Below are positions 26,523-35,477 of a stretch of 64,000 nt of DNA, one piece after another; positions within the stretch are counted from its first letter, which is position 1, and each line of letters opens with the position of its first letter. The stretch covers positions 2,728,001-2,792,000 of the forward strand of contig NZ_CP076458.1 of assembly GCF_018866245.1 (NCBI RefSeq), in the 5' to 3' direction. The stretch comes from Novisyntrophococcus fermenticellae. Its GTDB lineage: Bacteria; Bacillota; Clostridia; Lachnospirales; Lachnospiraceae. The notes below the pieces were generated by a model, which saw nothing but the letters and a program-made list of their open reading frames with translations, was not told the origin of the DNA and did no database searches. A program made the position numbers and the translations under genes.

Positions 26523-28412
26523 TCATAATGGCATCCTATATCCTATGCCTTTGTCCGATTTTACTTTAAAATATATCTGATAAGGTTCATAGCCAACTTC
26601 GTTCAGCTTTATGAAATCAATTCCTGGGTCCTGGTTCTCCGTCCTGTATTTTGTCAGGAACTCTCCCCACTGCCTGCCATATGCTGCCGACAGCTCTTGT
26701 ACCGGATTATCATCCTGTATATACAGGATGCGTTCTCTGCCACAGAGCCCGGCCAGTACCTCAGGGCCGTAGCGGAACGCCCCCATCGTTTTGTCATCCG
26801 GCAATGGGATGAATTGAAGCCCGATCGGGAGGGTCACCGTCACCGTGTCACCATCTGACCACATCCTCCTGATGTCGACAAACGAACTGCTGTCCTTACT
26901 CATTTTATAAAGTTCCCCGTTAACGAAGAAAGAAGCGGGTTCTGTCACCCATTCCGGTACACGGAAACTGATGGTAAACTCCCTGCAATGATCCGGTCTT
27001 ACAGTAAACACATGCTTCCTGAAATCTGGTTTGCTCTGGCAACCATAAGCGGCATCATGAATCGACTGGAAGCCGTCATTGACAGACGAGGTCTGCAGCA
27101 TTCCATTCATATAATCTTGTCTCTGTTCAAGTACGGCATTCCCGTTATCTACAGCAAACTCTGCGCATGAGTCAAAATACTGTGCCACATATATTTTTTT
27201 ATCCTCGATGAAATAAATGCCTCTGTTCAATGCCGCATTGGCCTGGACCATAGTTCCATGACAGCAGAAGAAGCTGTCACGTTCTCCAGCCCAGCTTTTT
27301 CTGCTCGCAGCCTTCATGGGCAGGAAATATGTCAGCAGCCCCTTCTGCCGTTTACCGTCTGCAGTCTCACCCTTCCAATATGCCTGAGCCATGATTCCAT
27401 TGAACAGATTATATTCCATATACTGCAGATACTGCGGGTCTTTTGTATGTCGGAACAGGCATTCTGCCATGCGCATCAGATTAAACACCGTGCAGTGTTC
27501 CTGGTTCTTATCGCCCAGCCTTTCTTTCAATTTCTTCATGGGCGTCCAGACTTCCCCCTGCGTCTGTCCTCCAGTTACATAATACCCGCGGTCAGTCACT
27601 GCACATTTCCAATATGCCTTTACAATATCCAGCCACTTTTCTTCCTCAAACACCTCGTAGCCTCTCGCACATCCAAGCACCTCGGGAATGGTTGTATTGG
27701 CATGCATATTTGTCAGGACATCTTTTCCCTCCAGCAAAGGCTCGAACAGCCTTCTCCTGTAATATCTGCCTGCCAGTTCCTGATATTTTTCCTGTCCTGT
27801 AATAGAGAACAGGTCGCACCACACCTCAAGCATGCCGCCGGTTTCCATGTCCAGTATATCGTCAAATTCTTCTCTCGTATATTTGCCGCTCCATTCATAA
27901 AACCAGTCAGCAAGATGGTCCGCTACCTCAAGTGCCTGCCGGCTGCCCACGAGCCGATGCATGTCTATGAGACCCATAAGCAGCTTATGGATATTATACT
28001 GCGGCGCCCAAATGTTCCTGCCCCTGGCAATCCATTCCAGATATTTTTCCGGTATGGCGGCCACCCATCTTCCACCATTTTCCTTCTGGCATACCGCAAG
28101 CTCTGCTATAATAGCGTCCGCTTTTGCCCTGACTTCGCTATCATCGTGTGCATGGCAGTAAACAGCTGCGGCCGATAACCAGTGTCCTAAGAAATGTCCT
28201 CTTATCTGGCAGGTAGAGGCTTCCCAGCCGCCCAGCACCTCTGTCTGAATCCCTCTTCCCGTGTATCTGCCGGCCTCTACATTATAGGTAAACAACAGAT
28301 CCTCGTTGGATAATGACATAAGATATTCCCTGTTGCTTATCTCCCTGTCAAGCAGGATCTTTTCCTGCAATATGACTTTTCTTCCATTTAAGCCTTTGAT
28401 CTCCATCCTCAT
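26523..28412 (-). CDS. GH127/GH146-superfamily beta-L-arabinofuranosidase-like enzyme (DUF1680)
   Basis: A 629-residue cytoplasmic enzyme with an (alpha/alpha)6-barrel pattern. The zinc/cysteine centre of this superfamily is present: E305 and C307 in NQEHCTVFNL, and C383-C384 in FFCCHGT. It is clearly divergent from the GH127 enzyme at 17091-19055, with spacing that fits a GH146-like or related branch, so linkage specificity may differ. The gene lies six bases after the unassigned barrel protein and 55 bases before the GH43-type gene in the same operon. It probably removes terminal beta-L-arabinofuranose. Confidence 0.88.
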   Translation of the reverse strand: MRMEIKGLNGRKVILQEKILLDREISNREYLMSLSNEDLLFTYNVEAGRYTGRGIQTEVLGGWEASTCQIRGHFLGHWLSAAAVYCHAHDDSEVRAKADAIIAELAVCQKENGGRWVAAIPEKYLEWIARGRNIWAPQYNIHKLLMGLIDMHRLVGSRQALEVADHLADWFYEWSGKYTREEFDDILDMETGGMLEVWCDLFSITGQEKYQELAGRYYRRRLFEPLLEGKDVLTNMHANTTIPEVLGCARGYEVFEEEKWLDIVKAYWKCAVTDRGYYVTGGQTQGEVWTPMKKLKERLGDKNQEHCTVFNLMRMAECLFRHTKDPQYLQYMEYNLFNGIMAQAYWKGETADGKRQKGLLTYFLPMKAASRKSWAGERDSFFCCHGTMVQANAALNRGIYFIEDKKIYVAQYFDSCAEFAVDNGNAVLEQRQDYMNGMLQTSSVNDGFQSIHDAAYGCQSKPDFRKHVFTVRPDHCREFTISFRVPEWVTEPASFFVNGELYKMSKDSSSFVDIRRMWSDGDTVTVTLPIGLQFIPLPDDKTMGAFRYGPEVLAGLCGRERILYIQDDNPVQELSAAYGRQWGEFLTKYRTENQDPGIDFIKLNEVGYEPYQIYFKVKSDKGIGYRMPL

Positions 28413-28418
28413 CCCTCC

Positions 28419-30248
28419 CTATCCAAATAAATTCCAGTCGCTGCATTTTCTAAGTACCTCCAGACGGAACGCTCCCGGCCACGCAACCAGCCACTCTGAT
28501 ACTCCATATGGCTGTCCCATACCGCGCTTATATTCACGCTCCCCCCAACGGGTATGATGGAATCCTTCATCACTGCTTCCCTGGGGGCGTTTTGCCGACC
28601 CATACACGGATAGCGTGCCGTCTGATATCCCTTGCACAGCATTATACCAGATGGCAATTGCCCTTTCTTTCCACTCTTCGTTTCCGGTATACTCTGACAG
28701 CTTCATCAGCTCCGCCACATAGCAAAGTGCAAAGTCATCCATATGTAAATGAGCAGTGGAAACAGCCGTTCCCCCAAACGTGTCATAATTTAATTCATAC
28801 AATGCACTTTCTTTTGGGAATTTCACGGATTGATGCCACTGCCACCCGGACAGATACCACGCCGCATCCGCTGCTTTATTCAGGTATTCCGAATTCTTTG
28901 TGACTTCGTATAGAAGAATACCACCTTTTAAAAGCGGGATCACAGATTCCTTATCCGTACATTTTGTATCCAGTGCTCCGGATGTCCCATATCCATTGCG
29001 ATAGAACTCGTGATAATAAAATTCATATGCTTTTTCTGCAGCTATTCCATAAACTTTATTTCCTGCCCTTTTATAAGCCTCGGCAAGCGGGAGAATTAAA
29101 AAAGCACCTGCAGTTCCCTCAAATTCATGCAGTGTTCCATCGTAATTCCAGCTCATCCCAATCCCTCCGTCAGGGCGCTGGCGTGCAACAGCAAAGTCGC
29201 AGACTTCTATTGCTGCATTATAGTACTCTCTGCCATCCATGTTCAAGTCATTCATCATATCGAAGGCATCAAAAAACTGGCATCCCGCAGTCCCAAGGTT
29301 ACAGGCGTCAATAAGCTTAGCTTCCGAACCATATCGGGTCATCAGAAATCCATCTTCTGTCCGTGCCTTATGCAGCCAGCTTTCCAGAACTGTCAAGGCC
29401 ATTTCCTTACATTCTGAATCACCTGTCATTTTAAAGTTATAAAGCAGGGAAACCGCCAGGGATGCATTCTGTCCGCACCATCCGATTTCGTATTGATTAT
29501 TTTCCACCTTCTTCCATCTGTCATCGTATCTTTTAAATCCGATGCTGAAACCTTTAAATCCGTCAAATCCTTCTGTAAATAACAGTTTCGCATAGGCAGC
29601 CTGCAGTTCCCACACTTCTTTTGCTTTCCGGGCCATAGACAGTTTTCTATACTCCCTGTTAAATGCGTGAGAAAGCATCTGTCTCCATGCTATATTCTGT
29701 TTGCCGTCTCCCACAAAAAGCCATGCACGAAATGTATCCGCTGCTTTCATAGTACCATAGTACGCGTCTGCCCATCCGTCGGACATGAGCACCCTGGGCC
29801 CCTCTGTCTCCGGCCAAATAATCCTGTGCACCGCATATCCATCGTCTATGTGCATGCTCCCGGATAAATTGCCTATGGCATATACGGCGGCACTGTATTT
29901 TTCACCTTCGGACGCACTTGCGCCCGGAACAGATGTCCGGTGGTATGCATAAGTATATGGCACCCCCTCATATTCCAGCCCCTTATACTCATGGTCACTC
30001 CCCCATGGATTCCCATCATAAGATACAGCCGGAATCAGCGTATGGACATTTTTAAAAAGGGTTCTGATTTCCATGACCATATCTGCCACCCTGCTCTTCG
30101 TATGGCGTTCGATACAGATTGTCCCACCTTCCATGGTAATTATGTCTTCTGCATCTTCTCTTCCACATAAAATGGCTATTTCTGTACCGTTTATGCTGAA
30201 AAGTGTATTTGCTCCCTGTCTTTCAATTCCAATCTTATTCTCATCCAT
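28419..30248 (-). CDS. Unassigned helical-barrel carbohydrate-active protein
   Basis: A protein of 609 residues. I start it at the ATG at 30246-30248, which overlaps the stop of the response-regulator gene (TAATGGATGA), so it is translationally coupled. Residues about 20-190 look like a beta-rich N-terminal region. From about 200 on there are repeated helical blocks with Trp/Tyr/Asp-rich loops (GGIGMSWNYDGTLHEFEGTAGAF, in part), the style of (alpha/alpha)6-barrel glycosidases and polysaccharide lyases. I cannot place it in a known family. There is no signal peptide. Its location between the regulator and two arabinosidase-type enzymes points to a catalytic role on the same glycan. Confidence 0.7.
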   Translation of the reverse strand: MDENKIGIERQGANTLFSINGTEIAILCGREDAEDIITMEGGTICIERHTKSRVADMVMEIRTLFKNVHTLIPAVSYDGNPWGSDHEYKGLEYEGVPYTYAYHRTSVPGASASEGEKYSAAVYAIGNLSGSMHIDDGYAVHRIIWPETEGPRVLMSDGWADAYYGTMKAADTFRAWLFVGDGKQNIAWRQMLSHAFNREYRKLSMARKAKEVWELQAAYAKLLFTEGFDGFKGFSIGFKRYDDRWKKVENNQYEIGWCGQNASLAVSLLYNFKMTGDSECKEMALTVLESWLHKARTEDGFLMTRYGSEAKLIDACNLGTAGCQFFDAFDMMNDLNMDGREYYNAAIEVCDFAVARQRPDGGIGMSWNYDGTLHEFEGTAGAFLILPLAEAYKRAGNKVYGIAAEKAYEFYYHEFYRNGYGTSGALDTKCTDKESVIPLLKGGILLYEVTKNSEYLNKAADAAWYLSGWQWHQSVKFPKESALYELNYDTFGGTAVSTAHLHMDDFALCYVAELMKLSEYTGNEEWKERAIAIWYNAVQGISDGTLSVYGSAKRPQGSSDEGFHHTRWGEREYKRGMGQPYGVSEWLVAWPGAFRLEVLRKCSDWNLFG

Positions 30249-31860
30249 TATCTTCTGCTTTCTCACTTTCAAAAACTTTATTTCTATACTCCTGCGGCGC
30301 ATACCCCGTATGCTTCTTGAAAAAACGTGTAAAGTGTGATGCGGTGTTCATCCCTGTTGCCACTGCAATATCCTGAATCTTAATGGAAGTGTTCTTTAGC
30401 ATACGCTTTGCAACGTCCACACGCTGCTCCGCAATATACTGATTTATGGATTTCCCTGTTATTTCTTTGTAAACCCTTGTAGCATAGGCCGGATTCAGCC
30501 CTGCCATATTTCCAATGCTCACTAATGATAAATCCGTGTCGATGTTCTCTCCGATATATGCATTAATTCGTGAAACCAGGAATCGCTTCGTATCCGATTT
30601 AATACTGCTGCGTTTTTTAAAATAGATTTTTGCCACGCTGCCTAAGTAGTCCATGGCAGATGTAAAATCAATGTAAATTCTATAATTTGTCAGCTTTTCT
30701 ATGTTCACAGCCTCATGGATGTCATTATTGTCAGGCAGATAGTTTTCAATTGCATCTAATATCCTTGAAGAAACGTTCAGAAACAGGGCCGCTTTATCCC
30801 AGTTACTGCCATGCTTTGTATCCAGTACAATTTCTTCCAGATTTTGAAAAAAGAGGGATTCATTTGCATGCATTAAATTCTCTTCAAGATTGAATATATA
30901 ATTTCTCAATGTGTTTTTTCCCTTGTTTTCCCACTGGTACATAGACTCTTTTTCCCGGCCGGAGCACATCCGTATCCCTTCACTCTCTTCCATTTCCAGG
31001 AGGCGGTATTTAATCACCCGGTGCGCCTTATAAACTGTATCAACCTTCACCGGGGCTTCATAGATAAAGATATCAGGACAGGGCAGATTGCTTTTCTCAC
31101 AGATCCTGCACCCGATCTCCAAAAAACCTTTCAGGCGGTTCGGGTTATTGACATCTGACTGCACAAGAATCCCACATTCTTCGTCGGATGTAAAGGCTAT
31201 AATCACATGAAAACCGTTTTTCAGTGTTTTTTCCAGAATTCCTTTCAGCTTTTCTCTTGCAAGAACATCTGATTTACCCTCTACCTTGCATACCGCTAAT
31301 AGAAATTCCCGGTTCAGAGAAAAAGAATTATTGATTTTTTTCAATTCTGTTTGTAGTTTTATTATTTTATTCTGCTCCCATACTTCCGTATACAGGATAT
31401 CGCGGAGCAGAGACTGTTTCAACACAGGGGCAAGTTCCTCCAGTGAATCCGAAAGTCGCAGTACCCTGCTCTTCTCCTCATATAAGATTTCCAGTTTCTC
31501 AATTCCCCTGTCAATTGCTGCCAAAAGGGCTTTGTCCCCCTCCACCTTGAGGACAAATGCAATTGTCCGGCTGTTCACCGCCTCTTTTGCATAAGAGAAT
31601 TCTTCCTGTCCCGTAAGGAAAATCGTCATACAGTCCGGCCATTTTTCCAAAACAATATTCCGAAACCTGATTCCGTCGATCCTAGGCATACAGATATCTG
31701 TCATCAGAAGATCGATCTGGTTATTCTCAAAAATGTCAAGAGCCTCTTCAGCCGAACCGGCATGGAATACATACAAAAGTTCTCCCCTCTGCTTTAGCAC
31801 CATGCGGTACAGTGACTCCAATATAATTGGTTCGTCATCTACAATCAGCAGGTTATACAT
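30241..31860 (-). CDS. Response regulator with AraC-type DNA-binding domain (YesN type)
   Basis: A 539-residue regulator. Residues 1-120 are a receiver domain with the phospho-acceptor D55 (LLMTDICMPRIDG) and the acidic pair D8-D9. A long middle region of unknown fold follows, and residues about 430-535 are the double helix-turn-helix (SLVSIGNMAGLNPAYATRVY, then IQDIAVATGMNTASHFTRFF). It starts three bases from the end of the histidine-kinase gene, and the two are cognate partners. It should activate the operon in which it lies, giving positive feedback. Confidence 0.95.
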   Translation of the reverse strand: MYNLLIVDDEPIILESLYRMVLKQRGELLYVFHAGSAEEALDIFENNQIDLLMTDICMPRIDGIRFRNIVLEKWPDCMTIFLTGQEEFSYAKEAVNSRTIAFVLKVEGDKALLAAIDRGIEKLEILYEEKSRVLRLSDSLEELAPVLKQSLLRDILYTEVWEQNKIIKLQTELKKINNSFSLNREFLLAVCKVEGKSDVLAREKLKGILEKTLKNGFHVIIAFTSDEECGILVQSDVNNPNRLKGFLEIGCRICEKSNLPCPDIFIYEAPVKVDTVYKAHRVIKYRLLEMEESEGIRMCSGREKESMYQWENKGKNTLRNYIFNLEENLMHANESLFFQNLEEIVLDTKHGSNWDKAALFLNVSSRILDAIENYLPDNNDIHEAVNIEKLTNYRIYIDFTSAMDYLGSVAKIYFKKRSSIKSDTKRFLVSRINAYIGENIDTDLSLVSIGNMAGLNPAYATRVYKEITGKSINQYIAEQRVDVAKRMLKNTSIKIQDIAVATGMNTASHFTRFFKKHTGYAPQEYRNKVFESEKAEDNG

Positions 31861-31862
31861 TC

Positions 31863-33578
31863 CTATACCTCCCCCTTGATTTTAAGCGTCACTCTGAGTC
31901 CCCCGCCTCTCCTGTTCTCAATCCTAAGACCGCTTATTCCGCCATATAAAGCCCGGACACGTGTATTTATATTAGTCAGGCCATGTATCTCTTCTGAGCC
32001 AATCTTATCCCTGTGAATCTGTTCATTCAGCTTTTGGATTTTGTTCTCAGATAAGCCACTTCCATTGTCTTCCACCCTAAAGCAGAATACACCGTCTTTC
32101 ACCCATCCGGCAATATGCAGCCAGCCATCGGACAATACATCCTTTAATCCATGCTCAAAGGCATTTTCAACCATAGGCTGAAGCAGTATTGGGGCAATAG
32201 GGTATTCCAAAGCTTCCGGTGAGAAATCATCAATTTGCACCGTAATCCTATTTCCGAAGCGGATACCCTGGATATACAGATAATTCTTCAGGTGTGCCAG
32301 TTCCTGCTCCACTGTGACGATTTTATCCGTACTTTTTGTTATATAACGATAATATTGCCCAAGCTGTTCCGTATACTCCGCAATTTCTTCATTTTCATCC
32401 AGTTTTGCCATACGGTAAACCGTAAATATGCTGTTATATAAAAAGTGAGGCTGTATCTGATACTGCAGTTGCTGGAGCTCCGCCATTTTTGTCTGGTACT
32501 GCGCCTGCATTTTTTCTTCCATCAGGTTTTGGGTTCTGTTTATCATCTGATTATACCTGGCATATATAATACTAAATTCATCCTGATTCTTATCCTGGAT
32601 CAGGAACGATTCATTTGTCTCTCCCATGGCCTCCATAATGCGGTTAATCGGCTTCGCCAGTATCACACTTGCATATTTGATATATATAATCAGAAAAGCA
32701 AGCACACAGCCTGCCAATATCGCATTCAGCATCATAAAAAATGACAGTGGTTTTTGAATCATATCTCCTGGGTACACATATGCCAGATAAAGATTCATAT
32801 CTTCACTGTAAATGCAGGTTGCAAAATCATTACCTGTGACCCGGAAATCTTTTTTTCCGTTTCTGCGTATCCTGTCGGACAGCTTTTCTATCATTCCCCT
32901 GCTCTCACCAAAGTACTGCATGTCATTGACATATCTGGAAATAATCTCTCCATTGCCGTCCAGAAGTAACAACATCCCTTCCTCCTTCGGCAGATCTTTA
33001 ACAAGAGAATCCATCAGTTTTGAATTAGGAATATAACTTCTGATATAATAATTGACTTTCTGCTCTGAAGTTTCCGGTTTGATGGATGGGCTGTAATTTG
33101 TCAAATATATTCCGGAATTCTTATCAACATATATCTGTTTATAGTCAAAGAAGTTATCTGCCTCATAGATATCTTTTATGGGATTGTTTCCGCTGACTAC
33201 TATTTTCAGGTTACTGAAATACACTTTAATGGAACTTACATTGCTGTGCAGAATACCGATTTCATTAAGCCTGTCTGACAACTGAATGATGCGTTCATAG
33301 CGTTCATAAGGACTCATGCTACCCCAGATCATGTCAAATTCAGCAATTTCATCGCCATGTATCAGATTGCTTTGGATTAATAACAGGCTGTCCACCTGCT
33401 GCTCCAGGTTGTCTTTCCAAACCGTTACCTTTGTGTCCATCTGCTCCATGACTTTCTCTGTAAGAACCTTTTTACTGTACTGATTACTGAGCAGACCGAT
33501 TAAAAAGAAACTTGCACAGATTATCAGCATGGGAATCAACATTTTATAAAATGATTTCGGTTCAGAAAAATGTTTCAC
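31863..33578 (-). CDS. Sensor histidine kinase (YesM type)
   Basis: A 571-residue membrane kinase. A first membrane segment is at about residues 12-30, an extracellular sensing domain at about 31-275, a second membrane segment at about 278-300 and a HAMP region after it. The phospho-acceptor is H378 in the QPHFLYNS box of the LytS/YesM family, followed by an ATPase domain with the N box ENAFEHG and the G box DNGSGL. It is placed between the permease and response-regulator genes, ten bases after the permease. It probably senses the transported sugar, perhaps together with the binding protein. Confidence 0.95.
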   Translation of the reverse strand: MKHFSEPKSFYKMLIPMLIICASFFLIGLLSNQYSKKVLTEKVMEQMDTKVTVWKDNLEQQVDSLLLIQSNLIHGDEIAEFDMIWGSMSPYERYERIIQLSDRLNEIGILHSNVSSIKVYFSNLKIVVSGNNPIKDIYEADNFFDYKQIYVDKNSGIYLTNYSPSIKPETSEQKVNYYIRSYIPNSKLMDSLVKDLPKEEGMLLLLDGNGEIISRYVNDMQYFGESRGMIEKLSDRIRRNGKKDFRVTGNDFATCIYSEDMNLYLAYVYPGDMIQKPLSFFMMLNAILAGCVLAFLIIYIKYASVILAKPINRIMEAMGETNESFLIQDKNQDEFSIIYARYNQMINRTQNLMEEKMQAQYQTKMAELQQLQYQIQPHFLYNSIFTVYRMAKLDENEEIAEYTEQLGQYYRYITKSTDKIVTVEQELAHLKNYLYIQGIRFGNRITVQIDDFSPEALEYPIAPILLQPMVENAFEHGLKDVLSDGWLHIAGWVKDGVFCFRVEDNGSGLSENKIQKLNEQIHRDKIGSEEIHGLTNINTRVRALYGGISGLRIENRRGGGLRVTLKIKGEV

Positions 33579-33587
33579 ACTTTTTAC

Positions 33588-34484
33588 CTATCCTTTCACG
33601 GATCCGAGTGTCATGCCTTTCACAAAGTATCTCTGAAGAAATGGATAAGCAGCCATGATCGGCAGCATAGATAAAAATATCTGCGCACATTTTATCGTCC
33701 TGTCTGATATTAACGCCAGTGCATCCATATCAATAGCGCTGGTTGCTGTTGTTGCATCAATGAGAACTGTATTCAGATAGCTTTGTAATGGATACTGCGC
33801 AGGCGTATTTATATATATGATTCCATCAAACCATGAATTCCAATGGAATACAATAGCAAAAAGACATACCGTTGCCATGGATGCTTTTGAAATCGGGATA
33901 AATATCTTCATCAATATCTGCCACTGGCTTGCTCCGTCCACAATCGCTGCTTCTTCCAGTTCTTCGGGAACGGCCCGAAAGAAATTGAGCATAAGTACTA
34001 CACTGAACACCGGTACTGCACCCGGTAATATAAGCGCCCATATAGACCCCAACAGCCCCGCGCTTTTTACTGTCATGAAGGTTGGAATCAAGCCTCCATT
34101 TATCAGCATAGTCAAAAAGAAAAACCAGGTATAGGCAGTCCTTCCGTGGAACCTTTTATTGCTTTTAGATAATGGGTACGCTGAAATGACACATAGGAAC
34201 ACATTGACGCTTACACCCAATATACACCGTAAGATAGTAACCCCCATAGATCTCCAAAAGGCTGTTTTTCCAAGCACATATTTATAGGATTCCAGTGAAA
34301 ATTCAACCGGCCAGAATGCCACTTTACCTCCCGCTACAGCGGTATTGCTGCTGAGCGATGTGGCCAGAACATTTATAATCGGCAGGATACAGATGAGTGC
34401 CAGCAGGATCAATATCAGTGCATTGATGAAAGTGAATATCTTTGAACCTGCGGATGTCTTTATTTTACTTTTACTTTTTTTCAT
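33588..34484 (-). CDS. Carbohydrate ABC transporter permease (LplC/YtcP type)
   Basis: A permease of 298 residues. I chose the ATG before KKSKSKIK because AGGGGG lies nine bases upstream; a longer frame starts 33 bases earlier, inside the previous gene. Six membrane segments are predicted, with the EAA coupling loop EEAAIVDGASQWQILMKIFIP and the family end KGMTLGSVKG. It pairs with the permease at 34498-35415. As in the other sugar importers of this window there is no ATPase next to it. Confidence 0.94.
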   Translation of the reverse strand: MKKSKSKIKTSAGSKIFTFINALILILLALICILPIINVLATSLSSNTAVAGGKVAFWPVEFSLESYKYVLGKTAFWRSMGVTILRCILGVSVNVFLCVISAYPLSKSNKRFHGRTAYTWFFFLTMLINGGLIPTFMTVKSAGLLGSIWALILPGAVPVFSVVLMLNFFRAVPEELEEAAIVDGASQWQILMKIFIPISKASMATVCLFAIVFHWNSWFDGIIYINTPAQYPLQSYLNTVLIDATTATSAIDMDALALISDRTIKCAQIFLSMLPIMAAYPFLQRYFVKGMTLGSVKG

Positions 34485-34497
34485 TTCATGCATCCCC

Positions 34498-35415
34498 CTA
34501 AAAGATACGATAATCAAAGAATTTATACGCTACATAATATGATACGGAGATGAACAGGCAGGATACGGCAGATTTAAAAACGCCCAAAGCAGTTGCCGGA
34601 CCAAACTGTGCATCTATAAGACCGATTCTGTATATGAACGTATCCAGAATATCTCCGCTTGAATAAACCTGTGGACTTATCAGATTCTGCACCTGGTCGA
34701 AACCGGCATTCAACACATTTCCCAAAGCAAGGACACTCATAAGAACTACTACCATACGAATACCCGGAAGCGTAATATGCCACATCTTCTGCAGACGCCC
34801 CGCTCCATCCATTGTAGCCGCCTCATACAGGCTGGTATCGACTCCTGTAATAGCCGCCAGATACACTATGGTTCCAAAACCGAACGATTTCCATATATCC
34901 GTCCAAATCAAAGTTGGCTGAAAGAGTTTATTGCTCCCAAGAAAAAATGGCGGGTCCACACCAATTACACGCAGCATCTGCGCAACCACCCCACCTGAAG
35001 GTGACAGGATATCAATCAATATTCCTGCAAAAATAACCCATGATAGAAAATAAGGCAGGTAAATCGCCGTCTGTACGGACCTGCGCAGTTTTGAAGACCT
35101 TACTTCATTGAGCATTAATGCTACAATTACAGGAATTATAATACCCAGAATAATTTTCCAGAATGCAATAATAATTGTATTTTTGAGAGCCGTCATTGCT
35201 CCCGGCATATTAATCAAATATGTAAAGTTATCAAGCCCATTCCATATCTGATCACCAAAGAGTCCCTTTGCCGGTATGAATTTCTGAAACGCTATCTTCA
35301 TTCCGAGCATTGGTATATAGCTGAATATAAAGGTGATTAGAATGCCCGGAAGAAGCATTAGATGGAATGGCAGCTCTTTTTTTAACTTTAATATCCCACT
35401 TTTTTTATTTTTCAC
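34498..35415 (-). CDS. Sugar ABC transporter permease (LplB type)
   Basis: A 305-residue permease whose N-terminal half reads PFHLMLLPGILITFIFSY, the first membrane segment of LplB-like proteins. The EAA loop is YEAATMDGAGRLQKMWHITLP. These permeases belong to the branch that works with long LplA-type binding proteins, such as the one encoded just upstream. It is the first of the two membrane subunits, with 13 bases to the next gene. Confidence 0.95.
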   Translation of the reverse strand: MKNKKSGILKLKKELPFHLMLLPGILITFIFSYIPMLGMKIAFQKFIPAKGLFGDQIWNGLDNFTYLINMPGAMTALKNTIIIAFWKIILGIIIPVIVALMLNEVRSSKLRRSVQTAIYLPYFLSWVIFAGILIDILSPSGGVVAQMLRVIGVDPPFFLGSNKLFQPTLIWTDIWKSFGFGTIVYLAAITGVDTSLYEAATMDGAGRLQKMWHITLPGIRMVVVLMSVLALGNVLNAGFDQVQNLISPQVYSSGDILDTFIYRIGLIDAQFGPATALGVFKSAVSCLFISVSYYVAYKFFDYRIF

Positions 35416-35477
35416 TATTTACTCCTTTCAAAAAGCGGGAATCAGTTTTCAGCCTATCCCGCTCCTCTTCATTGAAA

